A program made the position numbers and the translations under genes. Source: Mucor racemosus (Eukaryota > Mucoromycota > Mucoromycetes > Mucorales > Mucoraceae). From it: a stretch of DNA of 64,000 bases. Positions 47,571 to 58,523 of the stretch are shown here, one piece after another (the stretch's first letter is position 1; the number at the start of each line of letters is the position of its first letter). Under the pieces are notes generated by a model, which saw nothing but the letters and a program-made list of their open reading frames with translations, was not told the origin of the DNA and searched no databases. The stretch spans positions 3,162,001-3,226,000 of the forward strand of contig JAPEHQ010000001.1 of the NCBI GenBank assembly GCA_027405735.1, written 5' to 3'.

Positions 47571-48975
47571 ATGCATCCAAGAAATATCTACAACACAGAG
47601 CCTGACTTTGCTATATTAGCTAAATACTTTGCATTATTCAAGCCATTGTAAGTGAGTTTTTCAGTATCGAAAATAGAATATACACTAATAATATGTTCAA
47701 AAGTGTAAAACAGACAGAACGTGGTCGAAATTACATTGATTTTAAAGATCCTGAAGCCAACAGAGAGTTGTGTAAATGTCTGTTAAAAAGAGACTTTGAC
47801 CTAGATGTAGATTTTCCCTTGGATTCATTATGTCCTGCTGTACCTAATCGTTTAAATTATATTTTATGGCTAGAAGATTTGATTCAAGACACTCTTTCCA
47901 GTAAAGAAAACTGTCAGGGCATTGACATGTAAGCAGTAATCAACAAATGTCTAGGTAAATAAATTAATTTTTTTCATGTGCATTCAGTGGTGTTGGTGCT
48001 TCTTGTATATATCCATTGTTAGGATGCGCAACAAATTCAACGTGGCGCTTTTTAGGAACGGAAATCAACCAAAGATCAGTAGACATTGCCAACAAAAATG
48101 TATCTAGAAACCACCTTGAAAAACAAATTACGATTAAATACAATTCTGATCCAAACAAGATATTTCTAATAGAAAAAGATAAAAGCTATACATTTAGTAT
48201 GTGCAATCCACCCTTTTACAGCAATCAGGAAGAGATAGATCAGGGCTTGCTTAATAAAGAATTGGAGCCATCGGCGATATGTACAGGATCTGATAATGAA
48301 ATGATCACTAAAGGCGGTGAATTTGCATTCATCAAGCTTATGGTAATGGAAAGTTTGGAACTACAGGAACAAATACATTGGTATACAAGCATGATTGGGT
48401 TAAAAAGGACAATTCGTCCCTTAGTTCGATTATTGAATGATCAAGGCATCACAAACTATATTGTCACCAATTTTACTCAAGGCAAAACTGTACGATGGGC
48501 TATAGCGTGGTCATTTTATACAGGGCGTCCTACTAGCAATGTTCACACTATTGAAACATGGCGACCTGTTTATCAATTTGAAATCAAATTACCTCAAGAT
48601 ATTCAATTTGTGCTTGATTGTACAAAGGAAATATTGCAGGATTTAGAGATATATTACACAACTGAAGAGAATGACATTCAAGAGATTATTTTATCTTGCA
48701 ATGCGCCGAGCAATACTTGGTCCAGAGCAGCAAGACGTCAAAAAAAGAGACAAAAGTTACAAAAAGAAGAGCCAGCTACAACTACTACATTGGATGATCC
48801 GTTTGTGTTTAGATTGGATCTATCTTGCAGTCATTCAAAATCAAATACTTGGTATCAAATTGTTTGGTTATCAGGGGGAAACAAACAGCAATTTGAAGGA
48901 TTTTGGTCTCATTTGAAAAAAAGAATAGAAGAACAATGTGGAATACATAGAGGAACAAGTTTTACAAAACAATAA
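47571..48975 (+). CDS. U6 snRNA m6A methyltransferase, METTL16 family
   Basis: Three exons (47571-47647, 47704-47928, 47988-48975) sum to 430 codons. The start MHPRNIYNTEPDFAILAKYF matches the metazoan M-ARN-Y---PDFA-LA start, then FIDFKDPEANRELCK, RLNYILWLEDLI, GIDIGVGASCIYPLLG (SAM-binding loop), and the catalytic NPPF at about residue 174 with FSMCNPPFYSNQ. METTL16 methylates A43 of U6 snRNA and, in animals, hairpins of MAT2A mRNA; S. pombe Mtl16 modifies U6. The C-terminal 100 residues include a basic Arg/Lys/Gln stretch (SRAARRQKKRQKLQKEE) that may bind RNA. The vertebrate VCR domain appears to be replaced or shortened. Five bases separate its stop codon from that of TRAPPC12. Confidence 0.93.
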
Positions 48976-48980
48976 GTTTA

Positions 48981-50395
48981 TTATTGAAGTTTAATACAAT
49001 CTGCTTGAAAAGAATCACCAGCCCAACGAGCTACTTGCTTCATAACCTCTATCTTTTTCACTGTTGCATCCTCATATCGAAGTTCATATAGTGTACACAT
49101 ATTCATAATGGCTGTTTCACATGTACCTGCCGAAGTTGGGTTATTTGATGTTAATGTCTCTAAAATCTCAATTGCCTAAATAATCACATTAGATATAACT
49201 CTCATTAATAAAGCTTTACATACCTTGATCAAATTCCCTAAATAAACCTCACAAACAGCCAAATTATTGATAGCCAACAAGTTTTCATTATTGGATTGAT
49301 ACACATTCTGTAAAATATCTCGTGCCTGTGCCCATTCACCTTGTGCCATCAATGCGAATGCCTTGTTAGTATCAATCGCCTCTTTTGTAGTATCATCGTT
49401 ACTGTATTTCTCCTCCATACGTTGAAACATTGCTTCAGCAGATTTCAAATCTCCCATCTGAAGATACAAACGACCCAAACTAGACAAAATATCAATATTA
49501 TCAGGTGCCTTTGTAGTTAGAATCAATTGCATTGTTGTAGCTGCTGCTGAATAATCTCTCATGTTGATCCAATGTGTAGCTAAAACTAAATAGGTTTGAA
49601 TTTCTCGTTGTTTCCAAATGATATCCTGTGATTTCTTTTGCATCTTTTTACAATAAACTGCCAACATGGTTACTCGTTCTAATGTAAGTACTGGGTATTT
49701 GAGTTGAGAAGGTAACGTGGCATATAAAATACGTAATTCAAAAGGTACAAGTGATTGTTGATTATGGTCGCAGAGTTCAGGTCTATCTAAATTTCCAATC
49801 TTTTCAAATTCGGCTGAAGCTAATTGACAAAGACCTAGTTTTGTCAATGCTAATAAACGAACATACCAAAGCTACAATTTAAAATTAGTAGTGTTACTTT
49901 AACTCACAAAACATTCACTTACTTGAAGAATAGATTCTACGTGTGTTGGATCAGATTGAATGATTTGTTGACGAGCATATTTAGCTATGGATCTCCACAT
50001 ATTATTCATCTATAAAGTATATATTGTCAACAAAAATCAAGTCTTTTCCAAATACTCTTTTTACTTACCACCATAGTCTCGAGTCCTTTTTGCTTATCAG
50101 AATCAGCATCACATTGTGGTCTCTCTTGAGGAGGAACATATCTTTCAAGAAGTTCGTTAAACGCATCACTCTACAAGACCCTCTGTGTTATTTCCAATTG
50201 TCTTTGTTCTTTTCTTTTTTTTTTTTTTTAGGCCAAAACACTTACAACAGGAATATCATAAAAATTGGCGTTGCTATTTAAAGCATATCCAATAGATAAT
50301 GTGCGTTGTCTTTCTTGTTGCTTGATATGACTTGAGGCTCTGGCTGGTTTAGCTGGTGGCTCTTCAATCACTGATTGTAATAAATCGTTTTCCAT
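48981..50395 (-). CDS. TRAPP-complex subunit TRAPPC12-like TPR protein
   Basis: Five exons from ATG 50395: MENDLLQSVIEEPPAKPAR...YDIPV, then SDAFNELLERYVPPQERPQC...ETMV, then NNMWRSIAKYARQQIIQSDP, then a long TPR exon, then AIEILETLTSNNPTSAGTC to the stop at 48983. TPR helices are visible (DILSSLGRLYLQMGDLKSAEAMFQRMEE, AFALMAQGEWAQARDILQ, AINNLAVCEVYLGNLIKAIEIL). The end, NMCTLYELRY...GDSFQADCIKLQ, matches the TRAPPC12 C-terminus (LYELE...GDSFN--CLKL). TRAPPC12 belongs to TRAPPIII, which acts in ER-to-Golgi traffic and autophagy in animals; fungi often lack a clear orthologue. The start codon is the first ATG of the acidic N-terminal segment. Confidence 0.87.
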
Positions 50396-51733
50396 TTTGT
50401 TAAACTATAAGAGAGAAGAAACACTTCCTGTTGTTCATCCTAATGCAACAATTTGTTTTATAATCCGCTCAATTATCACGTTTTCTTCAATATTGAGAGT
50501 CCATGGCTCAAACAGAGAATTGACATATTCTTAATTGCTGAATACTTATACGATATATATATATAGGATTTTGTTTGTGGTATAGATTCACATGTATCTC
50601 ACTGTTCGATATGTGTTTGAGCAAAAAGGCTATAAGTAATAACTCATAGGCTGAAGATTAGCTGTTATCATCCCTATGACTGTAGATTACCGAGGGGAAA
50701 TTTACGGTTACTTAAGGAAGAAGAAGCAATTTGCCTTTTGTCTTATTCTTGTTTTCTTTTTTTCTTTTTTTTCTTGTTTTTTACTTATGTTTTATGAAGG
50801 TTTTTGGGGTTTGGGGCATACTATGCCATTTTTTTTCATTAGAATTACATGATATTTTGCTGTTCTGATCATGGAAAAGGTTAAAGTCATCATACAACGA
50901 ATGTTAAACCACAAGATTTTGTTCGGCCGATGTAAGTAATTGTGTATCCCTGTTGGAGCTGTACTTATAGAGATCCAAAGTTTCTTTGGTATACTTCCTT
51001 TTATCAATACTATTTCACATTTGAATTATTTTAATAAAGGCTTGGAATTATTATAAAGCTATAAAGTCTCTGTGCTTCCTTTGTCAAATGATTATGTTTT
51101 TCTTGCATTTCAAATACATCATAATCTATAGATTTAATAAAACCTATATTCTATCGCACTCATCTCTAAATATATCTTCTTTCCTTTGTAAAAACAAACA
51201 TGAAAAGTATACTTACATGGATTCTATCTATTCTGCAGTAAACTACACATATCAAGTTTGTTTAATAATTAGGTTTGCCTTGGGTATTACTGTATCTAAA
51301 AATCGAAAAGTATTAAAACATCAAATTGCACCACTGGTACTTCCAAACTAGGAACTAAACCACGAAGATCTAGTTTTAAGATCTTATTACTAGTTATTAA
51401 TATATATATCATAAAGATGATGGTAATTCATAAGCTTTTGTTTTACTTCTAAAACATCTTTAATAAAGAAGCGTAAAAATTGTGTTCCCATGTTGCTTTT
51501 TATACGTTTTTTTGCCTCATATTCAAATATCTTCAGCATCTCATATTGATGGCAGCCAACTTCACATTAAAAGGCTGCAAGATAAAAATCATTTGTATTT
51601 TTTCCTTTGTACAACATTTTTACGATTCTAAAAGAAACCTAAACCTTTTTCATAAGATATACTTCATCAACTTTTATATAATCATTTTTGTATCCATTTG
51701 TTATTACAAAACAATTATTCCAATTGTCATCCT
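50396..51733. other. Intergenic AT-rich DNA
   Basis: Upstream flank of TRAPPC12 (includes a TTTTCTTTTTTTC-rich stretch near 50750-50780) and then unassigned AT-rich sequence. No frame has a domain or supported exon structure. Confidence 0.4.
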
Positions 51734-52159
51734 ATTCAACATTATCCCGGCTACAAATTTTATTAAATGAAGCAAGGATGGTTACTATAGTGATTGTTTC
51801 ATAGATTTGAATCATGCAGAAATGGCCAGCTTAAAATTGAGAAAGCGCATTTGAAATGAAAATAAGTCGAGAAAATACTAAGGTATTGCAATGATGGTTA
51901 TTAAGTAAAGTCTACTTTATTTTTCATTCTCTACCAGGATATCTAGACTTTGGATGGCTGTAAAGACTTTTTTATTTTTTTATAAATTTTTTGAGAGCAC
52001 TTTTTCTGTTATAGAGATCCATGAAGGGATGACAGGTATGCAAAACTAAAACCATAGGATAGTACGCATTAACGTCTACCGAACGAATTTTATCTCGTGA
52101 AAAAATATTGATTTTTGGTCGAGAAAATTGAAATTGAATGATTGATTTTTGATGGTATG
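51734..52159 (+). repeat. R2 dispersed repeat copy 1, left part (split by the Gypsy insertion)
   Basis: Near-identical to 59739-60158 (shared start ATTCAACATT[AG]TCCCGGCTAC). The copy is interrupted after GTATG by the LTR element and resumes at 58529. Confidence 0.9.
52155..52159. repeat. 5-bp target-site duplication, left (GTATG)
   Basis: GTATG directly precedes the 5' LTR and is repeated at 58524-58528 directly after the 3' LTR. Five bp is the size made by Ty3/Gypsy integrases. Confidence 0.92.
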
Positions 52160-52642
52160 TGAAGTGAACTAAGCTAGATTCCCATCATAAAATACCTAAA
52201 TTAAATGTCATCTCATTTGAAACCATGCTATCAAAGATAAGACTATATAGTAAATAGACAATTGCATAAAGATAGCAAGGGTATAATACTCAAATAAGAG
52301 ATGCTAAAATACTAAAGTAATGTGGGATATCCTAAATAAAAGATACAAAAAGTACATGCTTATCAAGTAGAACAAGTAAGGGCTGTTCTGAAAGCATGAT
52401 TGACAAACTATATTTAAAACACCGTTCTTGATCCACCAAATCAATAACCAAACAACCCAACATTTATACTCAAAATTAATGGAATCGTTGACAATTGCAA
52501 TGCAATTGCAAGATAGTAAATAATCACCAAATAATATAAATAGAGACGTAGAATAACCATTTTATTGCACATTATCCATATTTTAATAAAGAAGGATTTT
52601 AACAGTATTCTTTATCGCTTTTTACACCCATATTTTACTGCA
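52160..52642 (+). repeat. 5' LTR of the Gypsy element
   Basis: Starts TGAAGTGAACTAAGC, ends TTTTACTGCA; 483 bp. TATA-like TATAAATAG at about 52535-52543 and AATAAAG near 52583 mark a likely U3/R promoter and polyadenylation signal. Confidence 0.95.
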
Positions 52643-52682
52643 TTTTTTACTGTTACAATCAAATCATTGATTTTTTTTTATT

Positions 52683-55600
52683 ATGTCAACCTCCATACTC
52701 TCTACTGGTAGTTCTCCTCTCTCGTCTCCTGAACCTGAAGATGCGTTGCCATCTACTATCCCTGAAGAGGATATTGAAATGGAAAACTTACCCATTACTA
52801 CCAAAAGATTAAATGACATGAATATTGCTGAATCCCCTGCTGCTACCATTGAAGAAGGTGAAGAAAAAGCTGAAGACAAAACACCTGAAGCTGCTCCACC
52901 CCATCCTGTTACCAAGTCTCCAACATTAACCGAAGTACTAAAAAAGGTTTTTCTCAAGAAGGAAAATGCACAAACTGCATATTTGAAAGCTCTATGTGAT
53001 CCAAATGTTGATGATAATGAAGCGGATAAACTACGTGATACTGTAGCTAACTTGGACAAGCATGTCAAAACCCTTTCTGACGGTCTTAAGGTTGCTTCTG
53101 CTGCTGCTGCTGCTACCACTACCAAGGTCTCTGTTAACTCATCATCTTCTGGTTTAAAAATCTCAAAAAGGGATCTTCCAAAATTTCAGTTGGAAGATAA
53201 TAAAGCTAAACCTTTTCCAAATGAAGACGCCTATAAATCAGTGGATCATTTTCTGTCCGAATTTGAAAAGATAGTGTACTCTTCTGGTCAAGATATTGAA
53301 AATGTATGGCGGAAATACATTCCACTCACTTTGTCCTATGAATTGGATGATTGGATGAAAACTGTAGTTTTGAAATCTGATAAATGGCATGATGTTAAGT
53401 TGGTCTTTAGCAAGAAATTTGGTACCGTTGTTTCAAGAATTCACAAAAGACGTGCTGTTATGAACATGGAGATTGGTTTCAATGAGTCCGTTGATGAATA
53501 TTCTAATCGTTTCTTTCGTACTGTTGGTGAAGCCGGTTACAATCGTGATGATCTAACCATTGGTGATATTTTTCTTCTCTCTTTACCTGAAGAATGGCAG
53601 TTAAACATTTGTACCGTATTGCTATCCAACACCAAGAGACAGGCCTGGACAACTAGTGAAATACATAATGCTGCTATTGATCTTCTCGGTGAAAAGACTC
53701 CCCATTCTTGGTTTGGCTCTAAAAGTGATTCTACAAAAAGAAAGTTTGCTTCTGTTGACAAGTTGTCATCTGGGTCCTCTGGTCCTCCTACTGTCAGCTC
53801 ATCTGCTGTACCTACTCTACCTAAGGCAAGAATGCTAGGTGATCGTAACTTACCTTATAAAGCCACCAAGAACTCAACACCCTGTCGTCATTGTGGCCGC
53901 CCTTGGAAGCATGGACACACTTGCGAAGAATATCGTATTGCAAAACGACAAAAGGTACCATCTAGTGGTGTTAATGTATTATCTGTTTCAACTTCTGATA
54001 ACATGAAAGAAGAAAATGAAACTGATTTGATGGCCCAAGCCTTGAAAGAAGTATATGAAAATGATACTCATATCTGTAAGTCAAAAAAGACTAAAAATGA
54101 AAACAAAAACAATATGAAACTAATCACCCCACTCCTATTAAACAATAGAAGAATTATCGGTAAAGTTGACCCGGGTGCCGACATTAGTTTTATTAACAAA
54201 AATATATTAAATAAAGAATTCTCAAATATTCAAACATATAAAACAACTGGTTATCTTAATTTTTTGTCTGTAAATGATGATAATAAAAATAGTACTGTAA
54301 AAAGAATTGGCAAAACAGAACCAATGGAAGTTACATATACTAATAACATCAAATTTACTCATGTATTTGAAGTCATTGAATTTAATGATGAATTGTCTAC
54401 TGAATTTGACGTGCTACTTGGTATCGATATTTTGCCAAAAATGAACATTTATCTCCAAGGTGTAGCATTTAAATTCCCTGATTCAGAAAGAGACAATGAA
54501 TTAAAGCAATTTGAAGACATAAACCATGATAATGGAAATATATACAACCCAGAAAAAGCTGATTATGGTACACCAAGCGAAAGGAAAGAATTGTTAAATC
54601 ATATTCAACCAGCTTTGGATAGAAACATGGCAATTCCTAGTGATGCAGCATGTACCATGCCAGAATCAGTCGTAAAAATCAAAATATCAGACCCTAGTGA
54701 TTGTTTCGTTCGTCAATATCCGCTTGCTGTGAATGCAGATGCAGAAATAAAAATACAGCTTGAACAGTGGTTAAAAGATGGCATTGTTGAACGCACAAAA
54801 CCTGATCCCACCTTCCATTCACCTTTATTAGCTGTTCCAAAACGTGATCCACTAACAGGAAAAACAACTAAACTTCGAATCTGTTGTGATTTAAGAAGGA
54901 TTAATGCTGCTATTTCTGATAAAGATTGTCATGAAAACTATGCTGTACCAAAAATTGATGAAATCTTTAGTAAAGTAGCTGGTCATGCTAATGTAATAAG
55001 TGTTCTGGATCTAAAACAGGCATACTTTGCGTACCCTGTATCACCTGAATCAAGACGTTGTCTCATTTTTAGCTATAACAACCTGACTTACCAATGGTGT
55101 CGTGCCCCATTCGGATTAAAATTCCTTGTAAGCCAGTTTGTTTATACAATGAGTGTTTTGTTTGATGGTATTGAACAAGAATTTAAAACTGAATTAAAGA
55201 ATTTGTATATCCAACAAAACAAAGATATTCGTCGGATTGATGATGAATTTCAAGCTGGAATTTCTCATTATTTGGACGATATCGTAGTTTGGGGAATAGA
55301 CTCAACTTCAAGTTCGTTGATGCTCAAACTGGTAATAAATCGTTTAACCAAAGTAAACTTGAGAATCAACATTGATAAATGTTCGTTCTTCCAAACAAGT
55401 GTATATTTGTTGGGCTTCATTATTAGCAAAAATGTAACCAAGATTGATACGAAACGATTGTCAAATATCGATTCTTGGGAAATACCAAAAACAACAAAGC
55501 AAGTACGTAGCCTTATGGGTATTATAAGCCATTTAAGAAGCTATTGTCCAATGCTATCTAAGATATCCGCTCCTATTGATAGTCTACGAAATGAGAAAAA

Positions 55601-57671
55601 TATCACGGGAAAATGGACCCAATTGCACACTGATAGACTACAAAGAATTAAACAAATACTCATGTCTAACCAAATCCTTTATGCGCCTGATCCATCACAA
55701 CCATATTATATGCAAACTGATGCTAGTATACTAGGAATATCTGCATGTCTATTTCAAAAGGATGAATTTGGTCGTATTAAACATGTTGCATTTGTAAGCA
55801 GATCTTTGAATAGTGCCGAAAGAAATTGGTCTACAAATCGAAGAGAAACTGCTGCCATAGTATTTGGCTTCCAAAAATATAAACCTCTTTTATGGGGTCA
55901 TAACAATATAACTGTACTCTGTGATCATTTAGCCCTTACCTATCTGTTCACATCATCTACATTAAATAGTACCCTCCAAGGTTATTTGGAAATATTGGGT
56001 GAATACAATTTCTCAGTAGCTCATATAAAAGGCATGGAAAATATTCTTGCTGATCGCTTATCGAGATTGTACCCTGCCATAACCGAAGATGAAGAGCTTG
56101 CTGATGAATACGCTCAACAAATCAAGAAATTAGAAAAAATAATCCTCTTGAGAAGAGCAAAAGAAAATCTAATTGTAAAACAAAAAAAGATTTATTCCAA
56201 AGATCATGACCTAAATGTACTTGCAGTCAAAATCGGTAGTAAGAAATTCAAAGAAACCACAACTGATTATGTCTGCCCTCCTAAAAATGATCGTAAAAAG
56301 ATAATCCATGATGCCCATAAAATTGGTCATTTTGGTATTGCAGCTGTTGTAAAACATATCCACACTTATCATGGTCTTCATTGGAATACCATCTATAATG
56401 ATGCCAAAGAAATTTTGATGTCCTGTAAGGAGTGTCAATTACATAACATTGCAAAAAAAGGGTTTAATCCTGCAAGAAGTGTTGTATCATACGAACCATT
56501 TGATTTTATCAGCATGGATATGATTGGGCCTTTACCTGTAACTGAAAAAGGGAATTGTTATATCCTTGTGGTTGTTGACATTTGTACAAAATACATTATT
56601 GCTCGCCCTGCACCCAATAAACAAAGTGATACCATCGCTAATCTGTTGAATTCAGTGTACGGGGATTACGGCTTGGCAGTAAATGTTACTTTATCTGATA
56701 ATGGAAAAGAATTTAAATCAAATTTATCTGAATATATTTACAAAAAATTGAACATTGGAATGATCCAAAGCACTCCTTATTACGCACAAGGAAATGGCCA
56801 CAGTGAAAACGCTGTGAAAACTGTTTCCGGAACGTTGAGAAAAATGTGTGGAAACGATACCAAAAACTGGGATAATCGTTTGCCTATTGTTCAACTAGCA
56901 ATCAATATGAAAGTCCGAGACCGTACAGCAAGTACTCCTTTTAGCTTGATGTTTGCTAGACAAGTAAATTTGGACCCTAAAAAAATAAATAGAAACAACA
57001 GGAAAGCTTTGACACTTGAAGAATTGCAAAAACGCGCTGAAACTATGAATGATATTGTCTTTTCTGCTATCCAACAAAGAACAAATGAATTAGCTAAATT
57101 ATATCGCAAAAAATTCAATCAAAAACATTACATAATAGAAAACATTCCAGCTGGTACACCTGTGATGATACGTTTTGCAGAAGGTCGATCAAATAAATTA
57201 GCTCCACTCTATTCAGGACCATATATTGTAGTAAGACGTACTCGAGCAGGAACCTATGTACTAAAAGATGATGCAAATGAACTACTCCATCGTGAATATA
57301 CACCTTCAGAGTTAAAAGTTGTATCTTTAGATGAAACAGCTCTTGAAGAAAAAGTATACGAAGTCGAAGAAATCCGTGACCATCGTGAATTACCTGATGG
57401 TACCACTGAATATCTGACTAAATGGTGTGGTTATGGTGAAAGAGAAAATGACTGGCTCACACCTGATCTCTTCTCTACACCTACACCTATTGCAAACTAT
57501 TGGAAAAAAGTAAAAGAACTTCGACAACGAGAAGCATTTAGAAAAGAAATCAATGATACTTCAACCAAAGATACTGAAACCATAAATACATCTACCAAAC
57601 GCAAATCTAAATCGCCTCAAACACAAATTTTTCGTCGTCGACAACGTGCAAAAATTTCAAAATCCAAATAA
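52683..57671 (+). CDS. Gag-Pol polyprotein of a chromodomain Ty3/Gypsy element
   Basis: One frame of 1,662 residues, no stop or frameshift between gag and pol. Order: gag capsid region (about 150-350), a zinc knuckle CRHCGRPWKHGHTC (about 401-414; spacing C-x2-C-x5-H-x3-C differs from the usual C-x2-C-x4-H-x4-C), a protease region with VDPGAD (about 495; the usual D-[ST]-G triad reads D-P-G), reverse transcriptase with SVLDLKQAYF and YLDD (about 862), RNase H with QTDASILG (about 1012), integrase with an H...H...CKEC zinc finger (about 1208-1250) and catalytic D, D and E near 1279, 1337 and 1374 with D(35)E spacing, a GPY-type module (about 1512) and a C-terminal chromodomain (VEEIRDHR...YLTKWCGYG, about 1558-1605). 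Chromodomains steer integration to heterochromatin, which fits insertion in a repeat. Confidence 0.96.
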   Translation: MSTSILSTGSSPLSSPEPEDALPSTIPEEDIEMENLPITTKRLNDMNIAESPAATIEEGEEKAEDKTPEAAPPHPVTKSPTLTEVLKKVFLKKENAQTAYLKALCDPNVDDNEADKLRDTVANLDKHVKTLSDGLKVASAAAAATTTKVSVNSSSSGLKISKRDLPKFQLEDNKAKPFPNEDAYKSVDHFLSEFEKIVYSSGQDIENVWRKYIPLTLSYELDDWMKTVVLKSDKWHDVKLVFSKKFGTVVSRIHKRRAVMNMEIGFNESVDEYSNRFFRTVGEAGYNRDDLTIGDIFLLSLPEEWQLNICTVLLSNTKRQAWTTSEIHNAAIDLLGEKTPHSWFGSKSDSTKRKFASVDKLSSGSSGPPTVSSSAVPTLPKARMLGDRNLPYKATKNSTPCRHCGRPWKHGHTCEEYRIAKRQKVPSSGVNVLSVSTSDNMKEENETDLMAQALKEVYENDTHICKSKKTKNENKNNMKLITPLLLNNRRIIGKVDPGADISFINKNILNKEFSNIQTYKTTGYLNFLSVNDDNKNSTVKRIGKTEPMEVTYTNNIKFTHVFEVIEFNDELSTEFDVLLGIDILPKMNIYLQGVAFKFPDSERDNELKQFEDINHDNGNIYNPEKADYGTPSERKELLNHIQPALDRNMAIPSDAACTMPESVVKIKISDPSDCFVRQYPLAVNADAEIKIQLEQWLKDGIVERTKPDPTFHSPLLAVPKRDPLTGKTTKLRICCDLRRINAAISDKDCHENYAVPKIDEIFSKVAGHANVISVLDLKQAYFAYPVSPESRRCLIFSYNNLTYQWCRAPFGLKFLVSQFVYTMSVLFDGIEQEFKTELKNLYIQQNKDIRRIDDEFQAGISHYLDDIVVWGIDSTSSSLMLKLVINRLTKVNLRINIDKCSFFQTSVYLLGFIISKNVTKIDTKRLSNIDSWEIPKTTKQVRSLMGIISHLRSYCPMLSKISAPIDSLRNEKNITGKWTQLHTDRLQRIKQILMSNQILYAPDPSQPYYMQTDASILGISACLFQKDEFGRIKHVAFVSRSLNSAERNWSTNRRETAAIVFGFQKYKPLLWGHNNITVLCDHLALTYLFTSSTLNSTLQGYLEILGEYNFSVAHIKGMENILADRLSRLYPAITEDEELADEYAQQIKKLEKIILLRRAKENLIVKQKKIYSKDHDLNVLAVKIGSKKFKETTTDYVCPPKNDRKKIIHDAHKIGHFGIAAVVKHIHTYHGLHWNTIYNDAKEILMSCKECQLHNIAKKGFNPARSVVSYEPFDFISMDMIGPLPVTEKGNCYILVVVDICTKYIIARPAPNKQSDTIANLLNSVYGDYGLAVNVTLSDNGKEFKSNLSEYIYKKLNIGMIQSTPYYAQGNGHSENAVKTVSGTLRKMCGNDTKNWDNRLPIVQLAINMKVRDRTASTPFSLMFARQVNLDPKKINRNNRKALTLEELQKRAETMNDIVFSAIQQRTNELAKLYRKKFNQKHYIIENIPAGTPVMIRFAEGRSNKLAPLYSGPYIVVRRTRAGTYVLKDDANELLHREYTPSELKVVSLDETALEEKVYEVEEIRDHRELPDGTTEYLTKWCGYGERENDWLTPDLFSTPTPIANYWKKVKELRQREAFRKEINDTSTKDTETINTSTKRKSKSPQTQIFRRRQRAKISKSK

Positions 57672-57766
57672 TATTCTACTAAAAATGATCTCTACTACCA
57701 AATCCAACATAATAACTCTTAATAAACAAAACTTTGATCCAATAAATCATTGAATCTCTTATCCTA

Positions 57767-57821
57767 TATATATATATATATATATGTTCCTTTGTGCTCT
57801 AATCAATAGATCTATGATCTC

Positions 57822-57854
<33 letters not shown>
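57767..57854. repeat. TA run and 31-A tract inside the Gypsy element
   Basis: (TA)n at about 57767-57785 and an uninterrupted A run at 57824-57854, between the gag-pol stop codon and the polypurine tract. Confidence 0.9.
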
Positions 57855-57856
<2 letters not shown>

Positions 57857-58028
57857 CCTCTACCAAATCTAACATCAATGGAAGAGGTATTCAAGCACAA
57901 CATATAATAAATTTATCAAAAACAACAACAAGAAAAACAAAGTTTTTCTCTAACTAAAGATTCCATTTCGGATTCTAGTTTTTCTAAATTTGCTGCATAC
58001 TGGGTCAACGCAAAACTTGTTTGCGTTT

Positions 58029-58040
58029 AGCGGGGAGGCA
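58029..58040 (+). promoter_or_regulatory. Polypurine tract of the Gypsy element
   Basis: AGCGGGGAGGCA immediately upstream of the 3' LTR, the expected position for plus-strand priming. Confidence 0.75.
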
Positions 58041-58523
58041 TGAAGTGAACTAAGCTAGATTCCCATCATAAAATACCTAAATTAAATGTCATCTCATTTG
58101 AAACCATGCTATCAAAGATAAGACTATATAGTAAATAGACAATTGCATAAAGATAGCAAGGGTATAATACTCAAATAAGAGATGCTAAAATACTAAAGTA
58201 ATGTGGGATATCCTAAATAAAAGATACAAAAAGTACATGCTTATCAAGTAGAACAAGTAAGGGCTGTTCTGAAAGCATGATTGACAAACTATATTTAAAA
58301 CACCGTTCTTGATCCACCAAATCAATAACCAAACAACCCAACATTTATACTCAAAATTAATGGAATCGTTGACAATTGCAATGCAATTGCAAGATAGTAA
58401 ATAATCACCAAATAATATAAATAGAGACGTAGAATAACCATTTTATTGCACATTATCCATATTTTAATAAAGAAGGATTTTAACAGTATTCTTTATCGCT
58501 TTTTACACCCATATTTTACTGCA
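58041..58523 (+). repeat. 3' LTR of the Gypsy element
   Basis: 483 bp, same TG...CA ends and same internal sequence as 52160-52642 as far as read by eye. Confidence 0.95.

Larger units (their letters stand above)
52160..58523 (+). mobile_element. Intact Ty3/Gypsy (chromovirus) LTR retrotransposon, 6,364 bp
   Basis: Complete element: 483-bp LTRs that appear identical on reading, one uninterrupted gag-pol frame, a purine tract (AGCGGGGAGGCA) directly before the 3' LTR, and a 5-bp duplication at both ends. It sits inside an R2 repeat, and the second R2 copy near 60140-60170 shows the corresponding unoccupied site. Identical LTRs imply a recent insertion. Immediately downstream of the 5' LTR no match to a common tRNA 3' end was evident, so the primer (tRNA or self-priming) is unknown. 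Between the gag-pol stop and the 3' LTR lie a TA run and a 31-A tract. Confidence 0.95.

Noticed and set aside
51088..51770. Frames upstream of the R2 repeat
   Set aside because: Phe/Ile/Tyr-rich translations typical of AT-rich non-coding DNA.
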